NCBI RefSeq assembly: GCF_007830495.1
Contig: NZ_VLKW01000009.1
Span: 62,001 to 126,000, forward strand
Direction of reading: 5' to 3'
DNA from: Pseudoduganella flava
Lineage (GTDB): Bacteria; Pseudomonadota; Gammaproteobacteria; Burkholderiales; Burkholderiaceae_D
Length of the DNA: 64,000 nucleotides
Below the pieces are notes generated by a model. The model saw only the letters and a list, made by a program, of their open reading frames with translations, was not told the DNA's origin and searched no databases. This document shows, one piece after another, positions 38,146 through 46,495 of this stretch. A program made the translations under genes and the position numbers. Positions within the stretch are counted from its first letter, which is position 1. Every line of letters starts with the position of its first letter.

Positions 38146-39330
38146 ATGAACTCTTCCTCCCGCCTGGAACTCGTCGACGCGCTGCGCGGCTTCGCGATCG
38201 TGTCGATCATGCTCCTGCATAACCTCGAACACTTCGACCTGTACCACCTGCCGGACGGCCAGCCGGGCTGGCTGGTGGCGTTGGACAAGGGCATCTGGGA
38301 GACGGCGTTCTTCCTGTTCGGCGGCAAGTCCTACCTGATCTTCGCGCTGCTCTTCGGGCTGACGTTCCAGATCCAGTTCGCCCGCCGCGCCGCGCAGGGC
38401 GAGGATTTCCGGCCCCGCTTCGCGTGGCGCATGGTGCTGCTGCTGGGCTTTGGCCTCGTCAATTCGCTGTTCTACCAGGGCGACATCCTGTCGTACTACG
38501 CCGTGATGGCGTTCGCGCTGCTGCCGGTGGCGCGGCTGGGCGACCGGGCCGTCCTCGCGATCGCCTGCGCGTTGCTGCTGCAACCGTACGGCTGGTACGA
38601 GGTGCTGCAGGCGCTGCCGCAGCCGGATGCGAAGCTGGCCGACCCGGCATCGTGGACCTATTTCGGCCGCGGCAACGCCTACCTGGCGAACGGCACGCTG
38701 CTGGAGACGTGGTACGGCAATCTCACGAACGGCAAGACGGCCGCAGTGCTGTGGAGCTGGGAAAACGGCCGCATGTTCCAGATTCCGGCGCTGTTCATGC
38801 TGGGCATGCTGGCGGGCCGCGCCGGCGTGTTCGCGCTGTCGGTAACGAACCGCGCGTGGTGGCGGCGTACGCTGGCCGTCGCCGCGCTGTGCTTCGCGGC
38901 GCTGTACGCGGCCAAGCTGGGCATCGAGAGCCAGGTGGCGGGCGAAGCGCTGCGCCGGCCGCTCGTAATGATCGTCAAGTCGTGGGCGAACTTCGCGCTG
39001 ATGGGCGTGATCGTGGCCGGCTTCGCGCTGCTGTACCAGCAGGGTGTGGTGACGCGCGCCTTGCAGGCGTTCGCGCCGCTCGGGCGCATGAGCCTGACGA
39101 GCTACCTGATGCAATCGGTGGTCGGCACCACGCTGTACTACGGTTTTGGGCTCGGCCTGTACCGCTACACGGGCGCTTCCGTGTGCCTGCTGATCGGCAT
39201 CGCGCTGGCGCTGCTGCAGGGGCTGTTCTCGGCATGGTGGCTGAAGCGCCACAAGCAGGGGCCGCTGGAAACGCTGTGGCATCGCGCCACGTGGGTCGGG
39301 GCAGGGCGGACGCAGGCCGCGGCCGTTTAA
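38146..39330 (+). CDS. DUF418 (YeiB-like) multi-pass membrane protein
   Basis: This 394-aa protein begins MNSSSRLELVDALRGFAIVS, the usual opening of DUF418/YeiB and acyltransferase-3-like proteins, with about ten hydrophobic segments. A conserved C-terminal DUF418 pattern is present (PLGRMSLTSYLMQSVVGTTLYYGFGLGLY). Family members are inner-membrane proteins with suspected transport or acyl-transfer roles; none is certain. The ATG at 38146 is chosen over the long upstream frame because the resulting N-terminus fits the family. The 3' end overlaps the convergent yigZ-like gene by four bases. Confidence 0.9.
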   Translation: MNSSSRLELVDALRGFAIVSIMLLHNLEHFDLYHLPDGQPGWLVALDKGIWETAFFLFGGKSYLIFALLFGLTFQIQFARRAAQGEDFRPRFAWRMVLLLGFGLVNSLFYQGDILSYYAVMAFALLPVARLGDRAVLAIACALLLQPYGWYEVLQALPQPDAKLADPASWTYFGRGNAYLANGTLLETWYGNLTNGKTAAVLWSWENGRMFQIPALFMLGMLAGRAGVFALSVTNRAWWRRTLAVAALCFAALYAAKLGIESQVAGEALRRPLVMIVKSWANFALMGVIVAGFALLYQQGVVTRALQAFAPLGRMSLTSYLMQSVVGTTLYYGFGLGLYRYTGASVCLLIGIALALLQGLFSAWWLKRHKQGPLETLWHRATWVGAGRTQAAAV

Positions 39331-39923
39331 GCCTCTTCCGGATCGATCCACCGCACCCGGCCGTTACCCGCCTCGTTCAACCGGGCGACGAGCGCCGGCG
39401 CCGCGGTTTCCGGCAGCGTGAACTCGCAAACGACATCGTCGCCATGCGCCACGTCGCCCAGCGTGGCGCCCGCGGCATCGAGCTCGCGCCGCAGCAAGCC
39501 TTCCAGCGCATACGGCACGGCGCAGCGCAACGTGCGCGCTTTGACGATTGCAATGCGTTCCGCCTTCAGCAACGCCTGTGCGACGCTGTCAGTATAGGCC
39601 CGCACAAGGCCGCCGGCACCCAGCTTGACGCCGCCGAAGTAGCGCACGACGGTGGCCAGCACCCCTTCCAGATCCTGGTGCCGCAGCACGTCCAGCATCG
39701 GCCGGCCCGCGGTGCCGCTCGGTTCGCCGTCGTCGACGGCGGCCGACTGGCCGCCCGCCAGCAGTGCCCAGCACACGTGCGCGGCGCCCGGGTGTTCGGC
39801 CTTCTGGCGCGCCACGACGGCTTGCGCGGCGGCCCGGTCGGTCATCGGCTGCACGCAGGCGATGAAGCGGCTTTTCTTGATCAGGAGTTCGGCGGAGCAG
39901 GGGGCGGCAAGCGTATGGGGCAT
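39327..39923 (-). CDS. YigZ/IMPACT family protein
   Basis: This 198-aa protein has the UPF0029 N-terminal signature (IKKSRFIACVQPM, VDDGEPSGTAGRPMLDVL and VRYFGGVKLGAGGLVRAY), with the C-terminal DUF1949 half behind it. Homologues are IMPACT-like proteins thought to touch translation control; in bacteria the role is unsettled. It is monocistronic here, with no informative neighbours. Confidence 0.92.
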   Translation of the reverse strand: MPHTLAAPCSAELLIKKSRFIACVQPMTDRAAAQAVVARQKAEHPGAAHVCWALLAGGQSAAVDDGEPSGTAGRPMLDVLRHQDLEGVLATVVRYFGGVKLGAGGLVRAYTDSVAQALLKAERIAIVKARTLRCAVPYALEGLLRRELDAAGATLGDVAHGDDVVCEFTLPETAAPALVARLNEAGNGRVRWIDPEEA

Positions 39924-39980
39924 CGGTGGCGAAACGTGGGGCGACGGGGCATTGTAACCGCCCGGTGCGCCCGCCTGGAA

Positions 39981-41165
39981 TCACGCGTAGCTGCGCAGCC
40001 GGGTGGCGAAGTCGCGCAGGATCGTGATGCCGGAGCGTTCGGCCTGCTCGCACCATTGCCGCAGATGGGCTAGCAACTCCTCCGGCTGGGCATGCTTGCG
40101 CTGCCACAGCTCGGCCAGTTCCGCGCGCAATTGCTGCATCTCCCACAGCGCGCTGTGCTGGCGCAGGCTGTGCGCCAGCGAGGCCGCCTGTTCGCCGGTG
40201 ACGAACGCCGGGTCGCGCCGCAGCAGCCGGTACACCTGGGCCAGCGAACGTTTGTCCGCGCCCATGTCGCTCCTGGCGGCGCGGAATGCGCGGCACAGCA
40301 TGCGGCGGTAGCGCGCCATCACCTCGTGCCGGTTGGCGATGATCGCCTGCAGTGTGTGCAAGTCGGCGACGGCTTTCGGCACCGCGCGGCGCGCACGCGG
40401 CACGACCCGCGTCACCTGCGCCAGCCGGCACGCCTGCAGCAGGCGGATGTACAGCCAGCCCACGTCGAATTCGAACCATCGTGCGGACAGCTTGGCCGAC
40501 GTGGGGTAGGTGTGGTGATTGTTGTGCAGCTCCTCGCCGCCGATCAGGAGGCCCAGCGGGCCGATGTTCGTGGCCGCATGGGGACCGTCGTAGTTGCGAT
40601 AGCCCCACCAGTGGCCCAGGCCGTTGACGACGCCGGCCGCCGTGATGGGAATCCACAGCATCTGCACGGCCCACACGGTGAGCCCGACGACGCCGAACAG
40701 CACGACGTCGATCACGAGCATCAGGCCCACGCCCTGCCACGTCCAGCGCCCGTACACATGGCGCTCGATCCAGTCGCTTGGGGTGCCGGTGCCGTACTGT
40801 GCGACGGTGGCGGCATTGGCGGCTTCGATGCGGTACAGCTCGCTGCCTTCCAGCAGCACGCGGCGGATGCCGAACACGGCCGGGCTGTGCGGGTCGCCGT
40901 CCGCTTCGCAGCGGGCGTGGTGCTTGCGGTGCACGGCTACCCATTCGGCCGTGACCATGCCGGTCGTCAACCAGAGCCAGAAACGGAAGAAATGACTTGC
41001 CAGCGGATGCAGCGTCAGGGCGCGGTGCGCCTGGCAACGGTGCAGGTAGATGGTGACGGCGGCGATCGTGACATGGGTCAGTGCGAGCGTGCAGGCAACG
41101 ATCTGCCAGGCGCTCCAGTCGAGCACTCCATGCGACAAGAAGGCGAGAATGACGGATTCGTCCAT
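39981..41165 (-). CDS. Membrane fatty-acid desaturase (acyl-CoA/delta-9 type)
   Basis: This 394-aa protein has the three histidine boxes of di-iron membrane desaturases: HxxxxH at 42-47 (HRCQAH), HxxHH at 79-83 (HRKHH) and HxxHH at 214-218 (HNNHH). Four hydrophobic segments place the boxes on the cytoplasmic face. It introduces a double bond into acyl chains, controlling membrane fluidity. The C-terminal 150 residues are a hydrophilic, helix-rich extension seen in proteobacterial DesC-like proteins. No ferredoxin or reductase partner is adjacent. Confidence 0.93.
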   Translation of the reverse strand: MDESVILAFLSHGVLDWSAWQIVACTLALTHVTIAAVTIYLHRCQAHRALTLHPLASHFFRFWLWLTTGMVTAEWVAVHRKHHARCEADGDPHSPAVFGIRRVLLEGSELYRIEAANAATVAQYGTGTPSDWIERHVYGRWTWQGVGLMLVIDVVLFGVVGLTVWAVQMLWIPITAAGVVNGLGHWWGYRNYDGPHAATNIGPLGLLIGGEELHNNHHTYPTSAKLSARWFEFDVGWLYIRLLQACRLAQVTRVVPRARRAVPKAVADLHTLQAIIANRHEVMARYRRMLCRAFRAARSDMGADKRSLAQVYRLLRRDPAFVTGEQAASLAHSLRQHSALWEMQQLRAELAELWQRKHAQPEELLAHLRQWCEQAERSGITILRDFATRLRSYA

Positions 41166-41276
41166 GCTGTTCCTTTCCGATCGGGGCCTGGTGTCAGCAT
41201 AGCCAGATTCGCCTGGTGCGTCGATGTACGCACGTCAAGCTGAGCCCGGCCGCAGCGGCGGCCGGGCCCGGCAACG

Positions 41277-41849
41277 TCAGCTGCGTGTCGCGGCCAGCTG
41301 GCGCCGGCGCAGTGCCGCCACGCCGATCAGGCCCACGCCCAGCATCGCATACGTGGCCGGCTCGGGAACGGCCGACACGTCCACGCGCGGGTTCGCCACG
41401 CCGAAGGCGATGTCTTCGCCGCCGCTGTTGAGCAGCATGATGTCCGTGAAGCCGAACGTCGAGCTGCCCGCGCCAACCGCCTGGAACGTGATGTTGGCCA
41501 ACGTGCCCGAGCCCGTGACGCCGGAGATCGGGCCGATCAGCGTGTTGTAGAAGAACGAGATCGTGCCGGCCGAGTTGTCGATCGCGCCCGGCGCGCCGAA
41601 CGACGTGCCGCCCGTGACCAGGATGTCGCCCAGCGCGACCGACGTGGCCTGCAGCACCGTCGGGTCGAACGAAATCGAGAACTGGTACGTAAACAAGTCC
41701 GGCACATCGATGATCTGCACGGCGACGGCGACGGACTGGCCGACGTTTGCCGGGTTCGGGCTGGCGGTGGCGGTCAGCGTGGCCGCACCGGCTTGGGCGG
41801 CGGCAAAGCTCAGCAGTGCGGCGCCCAGGTATTTTTTCCATTCACGCAT
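41277..41849 (-). CDS. PEP-CTERM protein with a cohesin-like domain
   Basis: This 190-aa protein has a signal peptide (residues 1-22), a beta-rich domain at about 25-155 with the cohesin pattern (ATASPNPANVGQSVAVAVQI, YQFSISFDPTVLQATSV, GTLANITFQAVGAG), and a C-terminal PEP-CTERM tail. The tail is VPEPATYAMLGVGLIGVAAL followed by RRRQ, at about 162-185. Exosortase/archaeosortase systems process such tails; no exosortase gene is in the window. Cohesins bind dockerins, and the upstream neighbour on the same strand ends in a dockerin-like segment, so the two may assemble outside the cell. Confidence 0.88.
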   Translation of the reverse strand: MREWKKYLGAALLSFAAAQAGAATLTATASPNPANVGQSVAVAVQIIDVPDLFTYQFSISFDPTVLQATSVALGDILVTGGTSFGAPGAIDNSAGTISFFYNTLIGPISGVTGSGTLANITFQAVGAGSSTFGFTDIMLLNSGGEDIAFGVANPRVDVSAVPEPATYAMLGVGLIGVAALRRRQLAATRS

Positions 41850-41965
41850 GTTTTCTCCTTGTTGCCACCAGGGGCAGTGTTGTCGACGCCGGCTGGAACG
41901 ATTTCCCGCCGGCGCCGGTTGCAGCAGTGTTACCTCACTCCGAAACTGTGGTCAGCGTCGGGTTT

Positions 41966-42004
41966 CACCCTCAGCTTCCACCCTCAGCTTCCACCCTCAA
42001 TTGC
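41966..42004. repeat. Three 13-bp tandem repeats at the metalloprotease 3' end
   Basis: CACCCTCAGCTTC occurs twice in full and once degenerate, the last copy overlapping the stop codon of the metalloprotease. It lies in the gap between the two PEP-CTERM/dockerin genes; it may be replication slippage without function. Confidence 0.85.
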
Positions 42005-44981
42005 ATGCCGTGCCCGCTGCCACGCGCCGGGCGACGTAGGAAAGGTCGCGTGCATCGATGACCCCATCCTGCACCACGTCCGCACGGCCGTCAAAGCCAA
42101 TCTGGCCGGTACGCTTGGCATACAACGCTTTGATGAGACCCAGGTCGCCACAGTCTACCTGCCCATCGCCGTTCACGTCGCCCGTCAGGCGGATCGTGAA
42201 GTTCGCGTTCGACACGTCGAAGAACACATTGCCCACGGCCTCGACCTTGATGCGTGCCGTCGTCGTGGCAATGGCCGGCAGCGTCACGGACGCGCTGCCG
42301 TCGTTCGGCGTGCTGTCGGCCAGCACGTACGGCCACGTCTTGCCGCCGTCAGCCGACAGCGTGATCTTCACGTTCGCGGCGGACACCGGTGCGACGTTCG
42401 TGTTGGCCACGCTCCACGTCACCGTCTGCGCCGTTCCCGCTTCGAGCGACACCGCGGTGTTCGGCGCCGTGACGAGGAACGGACCGGCGTTCGGTGCCAG
42501 CACGAGCTTCGTGTCGGCACTGGCAACGCCGCCGCGGCCGTCGCGCGCCGTCAGCCGGAAGTTCAGCGACGCCGGGTTCGCGTTCGTGCCCGGCACGCCC
42601 ACGTAGGCCGCGGTCGGCAGGTATTCCGAGTAGCAGTCGATGTCGGCGGCGGTCGGCGTGGCGGCCGGCGTCGGGCAGGCGCCCGTCTGCGCGTTGGTGT
42701 TGTTGGCCAGGACCTGGTCGAGGTCCGGGAACACGCGGGTCGGATCGGCCGTCGTGTGGTTCTCGCCGGGCGAATCGTATTCCAGCGTGTCGGTGGCGCT
42801 GACGAGCGCACGCTTGCCGAACTGGCGGAACAGCGGGCCGTTCGTCTTCGCGTTGCTCAGCAGCGTGCTGCCGGTACCGCGGTCGTTCTGCTCCCACATG
42901 TAGGTGACCGGGTCGCCGTCGGCATCGCTGGCATCGCCCGTCAGCGCGAACGGCGTGCGCACGGGAATGGTGTAGCCGGCCGGCGCCGTGACGACGGGGG
43001 CCGCGTTGCCCGTGGCGGACAGCGCGCCGCCCCGGTTGGTGCGCCCGCCCGCCACGATCTCGCCGGCAAAGCCGCTGCTGCCGGCCGTGAAGTTCACCAG
43101 CTGCAGCTGCGCCACGTTGGTGCCGGCGAGCGTGCCGCCGAAGGTTGCCGTGAAGCCGTTGTTCGACACGCCGGTAATGCTGACGACGCCGCCCGCCGGC
43201 CAGCCGGCGATGCCCTGGATCGCGGCCTTGATGCCGGCCGCCGTGTAGTTGGTGCCGCGCACGATCGGTGCCGACAGGTTGCCGTTCCAGCTGACCTGGA
43301 ATTGCTGGCCGGTGCTGGCGAAATTGCGCAGCGCGGCCGCCTGCACTTCATTGAGCGACGCTTCGGGGCCGGAGACGTAGGCATTGATCTCGTCGAAGCT
43401 GCGCTGCGACCAGTAGGGATCGCTGTGCGCCTGCAGGTTGTCGGTGCGGCAGATGCCGGCATAGGCCATGATCGACGAGCCGCTGCCCGGTTCGATCGAC
43501 GTGTCGTCGTTGCCGTTGCCGCCGCAGCTGCCCTGCGTGCCGTTGAACGTGTGGTTGCCGGAGAACTGGTGGCCCATCTCGTGGGCCACGTAGTCGACCG
43601 CGAACAGGTCGCCCTCCGGCGTTTCCACGCCCGTGCAACCCTGCGCCTTGGCATTGCCGCCGACGACGCCGAGGCTCGCCACGCCGCCGCCCGGCGTGCC
43701 CAGCGCGATGTGGCCGATGTCGAACTTGCTGGCGCCGACGAGCAGGCCCGTGACGATCCGGTTGCGCGACAGCGTCGGGCTGCCGCAGCTTTCCGCCTGG
43801 TCGGCGGTGAAGCAGGCCGCGCCGCCGCAGGGGCCGTTGGTGCCCGTCATCTGCGCCGCCGTGTTCAGGTTCAGCGCATCGTTGCCGTCGATGAGCACGA
43901 GGCGGATCGACGTCTCGTCCTCGTAGATCTGCGTGACGCGGTTGATCAGCGTGACCTTGGCCGCCGTCACGTTGGCAGCCCCGCCGAAGTAGGTGGCATA
44001 GGCCGGGTCGGTGACGAGCGCCAGGCGGTACGTGCGCAGCTGCGTGCCGGTGGCGGCATTCGCCGCGACGCCGGCGTCGACGACGTGGTACGAGGCCGTG
44101 CTTTCGGCGCGGCCGTCGCTGGCCACCACCTCGAACGCACCGGCGCCCGCGCTGCCGGCAGGCAGCGTGACGGTGACGGTGCCCTTGCTGTCGGCCGTCG
44201 CCACGGCGCTCTGCAATGCCGTGCCGTCGCCTTCACTGCGCACCGTGACCGTCACGCTGGCGCCCGGCGCGAATCCGCTGCCGCGCACCTCGACGTTGTC
44301 GCCTTCCTGGTAGAAGCCGCGCGACAGCATCAGCCGCGCCTCCCCGGCCGCCGATTCGACCAGCGGACCGTGCTGGTTGGTCAGGTCGCGGGCGTGATAG
44401 CTGGCGTACAGGCTGTCGTCCAGGCGGTAGTACGGGTCGACGTACCAGCCGCCGTTCGGCGAACGCACCGACGCATGCAGCCCGAGCGGCGTGATGTCCA
44501 TGCGCAGCGTGGCGCTGGGGTCGTCGATGCCCTTGCCCTTGTACGTCTTGATGTCGGGATGCTGGGCCGCCAGGCCCGGTTCCATGATCGACGATTCAAC
44601 GAGGGCGAAGCGCTGGTAGCCGCCGTCCGGGTGGGGCAGGGCGATCGTCAGCGCGTTGCCGATCGAGCCGTCGGGCCGCTCGGCCGGCGCACCGGCCGTC
44701 AATGCCTTCATGCCGCCCTTGTCCAGGGCCGCGCCATGGAAGCGCTTCAGCTTCAGGGCGGGCCGCTTGGCGCCGCCGACGGTGAGGGACTCGGAAGCGA
44801 CCGGCACGTCCTGCCAATAGGGCGCGGCAGCCTGGTTCACGACGGGTTGGACGGTGGCCTGGGCGGCGTGCGCGATCGGCGCGGCGGCAAAGGCGAGGGC
44901 GATGCAGAGGGCCAGGGAGGATTTCACGCCTGGTCCGGTGAGCCCGCCGTGGTACGGCGGAATCGACGGCTTGTTTCTCAT
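41997..44981 (-). CDS. Reprolysin-like zinc metalloprotease with C-terminal dockerin
   Basis: This 994-aa secreted protein has a signal peptide in residues 18-40. The metzincin zinc motif HEMGHQFSGNH (HExxHxxGxxH) lies at 467-477, with the Met-turn SSIMAYAGIC downstream, as in M12B-type proteases. An Ig-like segment lies near 215-300, and the region after about 600 is beta-rich. The last 60 residues contain GDVNGDGQVDCGDL and a second DGVIDARDL, the two calcium loops of a type I dockerin. AAAGGA lies six bases before the ATG. It is upstream of the cohesin-like PEP-CTERM gene on the same strand, which suggests anchoring to it. Confidence 0.9.
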   Translation of the reverse strand: MRNKPSIPPYHGGLTGPGVKSSLALCIALAFAAAPIAHAAQATVQPVVNQAAAPYWQDVPVASESLTVGGAKRPALKLKRFHGAALDKGGMKALTAGAPAERPDGSIGNALTIALPHPDGGYQRFALVESSIMEPGLAAQHPDIKTYKGKGIDDPSATLRMDITPLGLHASVRSPNGGWYVDPYYRLDDSLYASYHARDLTNQHGPLVESAAGEARLMLSRGFYQEGDNVEVRGSGFAPGASVTVTVRSEGDGTALQSAVATADSKGTVTVTLPAGSAGAGAFEVVASDGRAESTASYHVVDAGVAANAATGTQLRTYRLALVTDPAYATYFGGAANVTAAKVTLINRVTQIYEDETSIRLVLIDGNDALNLNTAAQMTGTNGPCGGAACFTADQAESCGSPTLSRNRIVTGLLVGASKFDIGHIALGTPGGGVASLGVVGGNAKAQGCTGVETPEGDLFAVDYVAHEMGHQFSGNHTFNGTQGSCGGNGNDDTSIEPGSGSSIMAYAGICRTDNLQAHSDPYWSQRSFDEINAYVSGPEASLNEVQAAALRNFASTGQQFQVSWNGNLSAPIVRGTNYTAAGIKAAIQGIAGWPAGGVVSITGVSNNGFTATFGGTLAGTNVAQLQLVNFTAGSSGFAGEIVAGGRTNRGGALSATGNAAPVVTAPAGYTIPVRTPFALTGDASDADGDPVTYMWEQNDRGTGSTLLSNAKTNGPLFRQFGKRALVSATDTLEYDSPGENHTTADPTRVFPDLDQVLANNTNAQTGACPTPAATPTAADIDCYSEYLPTAAYVGVPGTNANPASLNFRLTARDGRGGVASADTKLVLAPNAGPFLVTAPNTAVSLEAGTAQTVTWSVANTNVAPVSAANVKITLSADGGKTWPYVLADSTPNDGSASVTLPAIATTTARIKVEAVGNVFFDVSNANFTIRLTGDVNGDGQVDCGDLGLIKALYAKRTGQIGFDGRADVVQDGVIDARDLSYVARRVAAGTACN

Positions 44982-45330
44982 GCGGTGTCCTTTCGCGACG
45001 GTGTTCTACGCTTGAAGTGGCTGGTTCTGTTGTTCTTTCGCTGTCGTGCTTGAAGTAGTGCTTGAGTGGTGCTTGATGTGGTGCAGTGCGTGCATGCATT
45101 GCTGCTGAGCTGCTGTGCTGCCGATCCGATGCCTGCATCCGTTGTGCGGGAAAATCCCGTTCCGCCGTCTGGCGCGGCGGTGGCGTTCACCGCGGCCGAT
45201 CGGCTCAGTGAACTCGACCATGCTATTGCTTATTTGTTACTTGACACAAGTTTAATTTTTATCATGTTGTAAATAGACGAATCGGCTTGCGGTAAGGCGC
45301 ATGTAATCTCTCTCCGGCAGCGGCCGCTAC
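44982..45330. other. Intergenic region between metalloprotease and rhodanese
   Basis: This 349-base divergent control region contains three imperfect 11-12-bp tandem repeats beginning GTGCTTGA at 45046-45080. It also has an AT-rich stretch (45225-45275) with a perfect -35 box TTGACA at 45241-45246. The -10 for the rightward rhodanese promoter is unclear; TATCAT is too close and TTGTAA is far. No gene or RNA was recognised. Confidence 0.5.
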
Positions 45331-46293
45331 ATGGCGATGGTCTACAATGCGCCTTCGCCATCGCCGCTCACCTCCTTGTCCCGCGCCGCCTTGTCCCAGC
45401 CTGCCGCCTGTTTCCGCCACGACCTCGTGCGCTCCCGCCAGCTCGTCTGCGCCGCCTGGCTGGCCGCGCTCGTGGATGGCGCACGCGTACCGGAGGCGCC
45501 GAGGCCCGGATGGCGCCTGCTGGAAGTGGGCTGCGACGGCGCAGGCGACTACATGCAGGCACACGTGCCCGGTGCGCTCCGGCTCGACACAAACGCCATA
45601 GAGGGGCCGCCGTTATGGAACAAGGTCGCTGACGACACGCTGCTCGGCGTGCTGTGGGCGCTCGGTATCCGGCATGACACCACCGTGATCCTGTACGGCC
45701 GCAACAACCTGGCCGCCGCGCGCGCCGCGCACCTGCTGCTGTACGCGGGTGTGACGGACGTGCGCCTGCTCGACGGCGGCTTCGCGGCCTGGCAAGCGGC
45801 CGGGCTGCGGATTGAAACGGGACCGCCGCCGCCTTGCCTCCCCGTGGCGGATTTCGGCGCGCCATTTCCCGGCCGGCCGGATTACCTGATCGGCCTGCCG
45901 CAAGCACGGGCGCTGCTGGCGAGTGCGGACGGCGCCCTGGTCAGCATCCGCAGCGAGGCTGAATTCCTCGGCAAGGTGTCCGGCTACCACTACATCGCCG
46001 CCCGCGGCGACATCCCCGGCGCCCGCTGGGGCAGGGCCGGTGCCGACGGCGACGTCAACAGCATGAGCGCGTATCACGACGAGGCTGGCCGGATGAAGCC
46101 GGCAGCCGACATCGCCGCCTTCTGGGGGCCGGCAGGTGTGGTGCCGGGACAACGCAATGCGTTCTACTGCGGCACCGGCTGGCGCGCGTCGCTGGCCTTC
46201 TTCTATGCGTGGCTGATGGACTGGCCCGACATCTGCGTCTACGACGGCGGCTGGCTCGAATGGAGCCGGGCGGTCGCCTGCGAAGCTGCCTGA
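45331..46293 (+). CDS. Two-domain rhodanese-like sulfurtransferase
   Basis: This 320-aa protein has two rhodanese domains. The N-terminal one (about 60-165) has GRNNLAAAR where the active-site loop would be and lacks Cys. The C-terminal one (about 190-315) carries Cys280 in CGTGWRAS, the persulfide-forming residue. Thiosulfate- or 3-mercaptopyruvate-type sulfur transfer is expected. The loop sequence CGTGWR is closer to thiosulfate sulfurtransferase-like proteins than to the CGSGVT of 3-mercaptopyruvate enzymes. No signal peptide is evident. It is a single gene preceded by an AT-rich control region. Confidence 0.88.
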   Translation: MAMVYNAPSPSPLTSLSRAALSQPAACFRHDLVRSRQLVCAAWLAALVDGARVPEAPRPGWRLLEVGCDGAGDYMQAHVPGALRLDTNAIEGPPLWNKVADDTLLGVLWALGIRHDTTVILYGRNNLAAARAAHLLLYAGVTDVRLLDGGFAAWQAAGLRIETGPPPPCLPVADFGAPFPGRPDYLIGLPQARALLASADGALVSIRSEAEFLGKVSGYHYIAARGDIPGARWGRAGADGDVNSMSAYHDEAGRMKPAADIAAFWGPAGVVPGQRNAFYCGTGWRASLAFFYAWLMDWPDICVYDGGWLEWSRAVACEAA

Positions 46294-46495
46294 GATATGT
46301 GGTAGCGATGCCATGTATATGTTTTTGGCATAGCGGATGATAAATAATCAATAGCAAGTCGCAAAACCGCTGTGCCTAAAATGGTCCGGCAGCGGCCGAC
46401 TATCACACAACAATGGCCGCGCACGGTAACGATCTGTGCTGCGGGAAGCAGGAGGAAATCCGGTTTAAAACATAACAAATGGAGACAAGAAAGCG

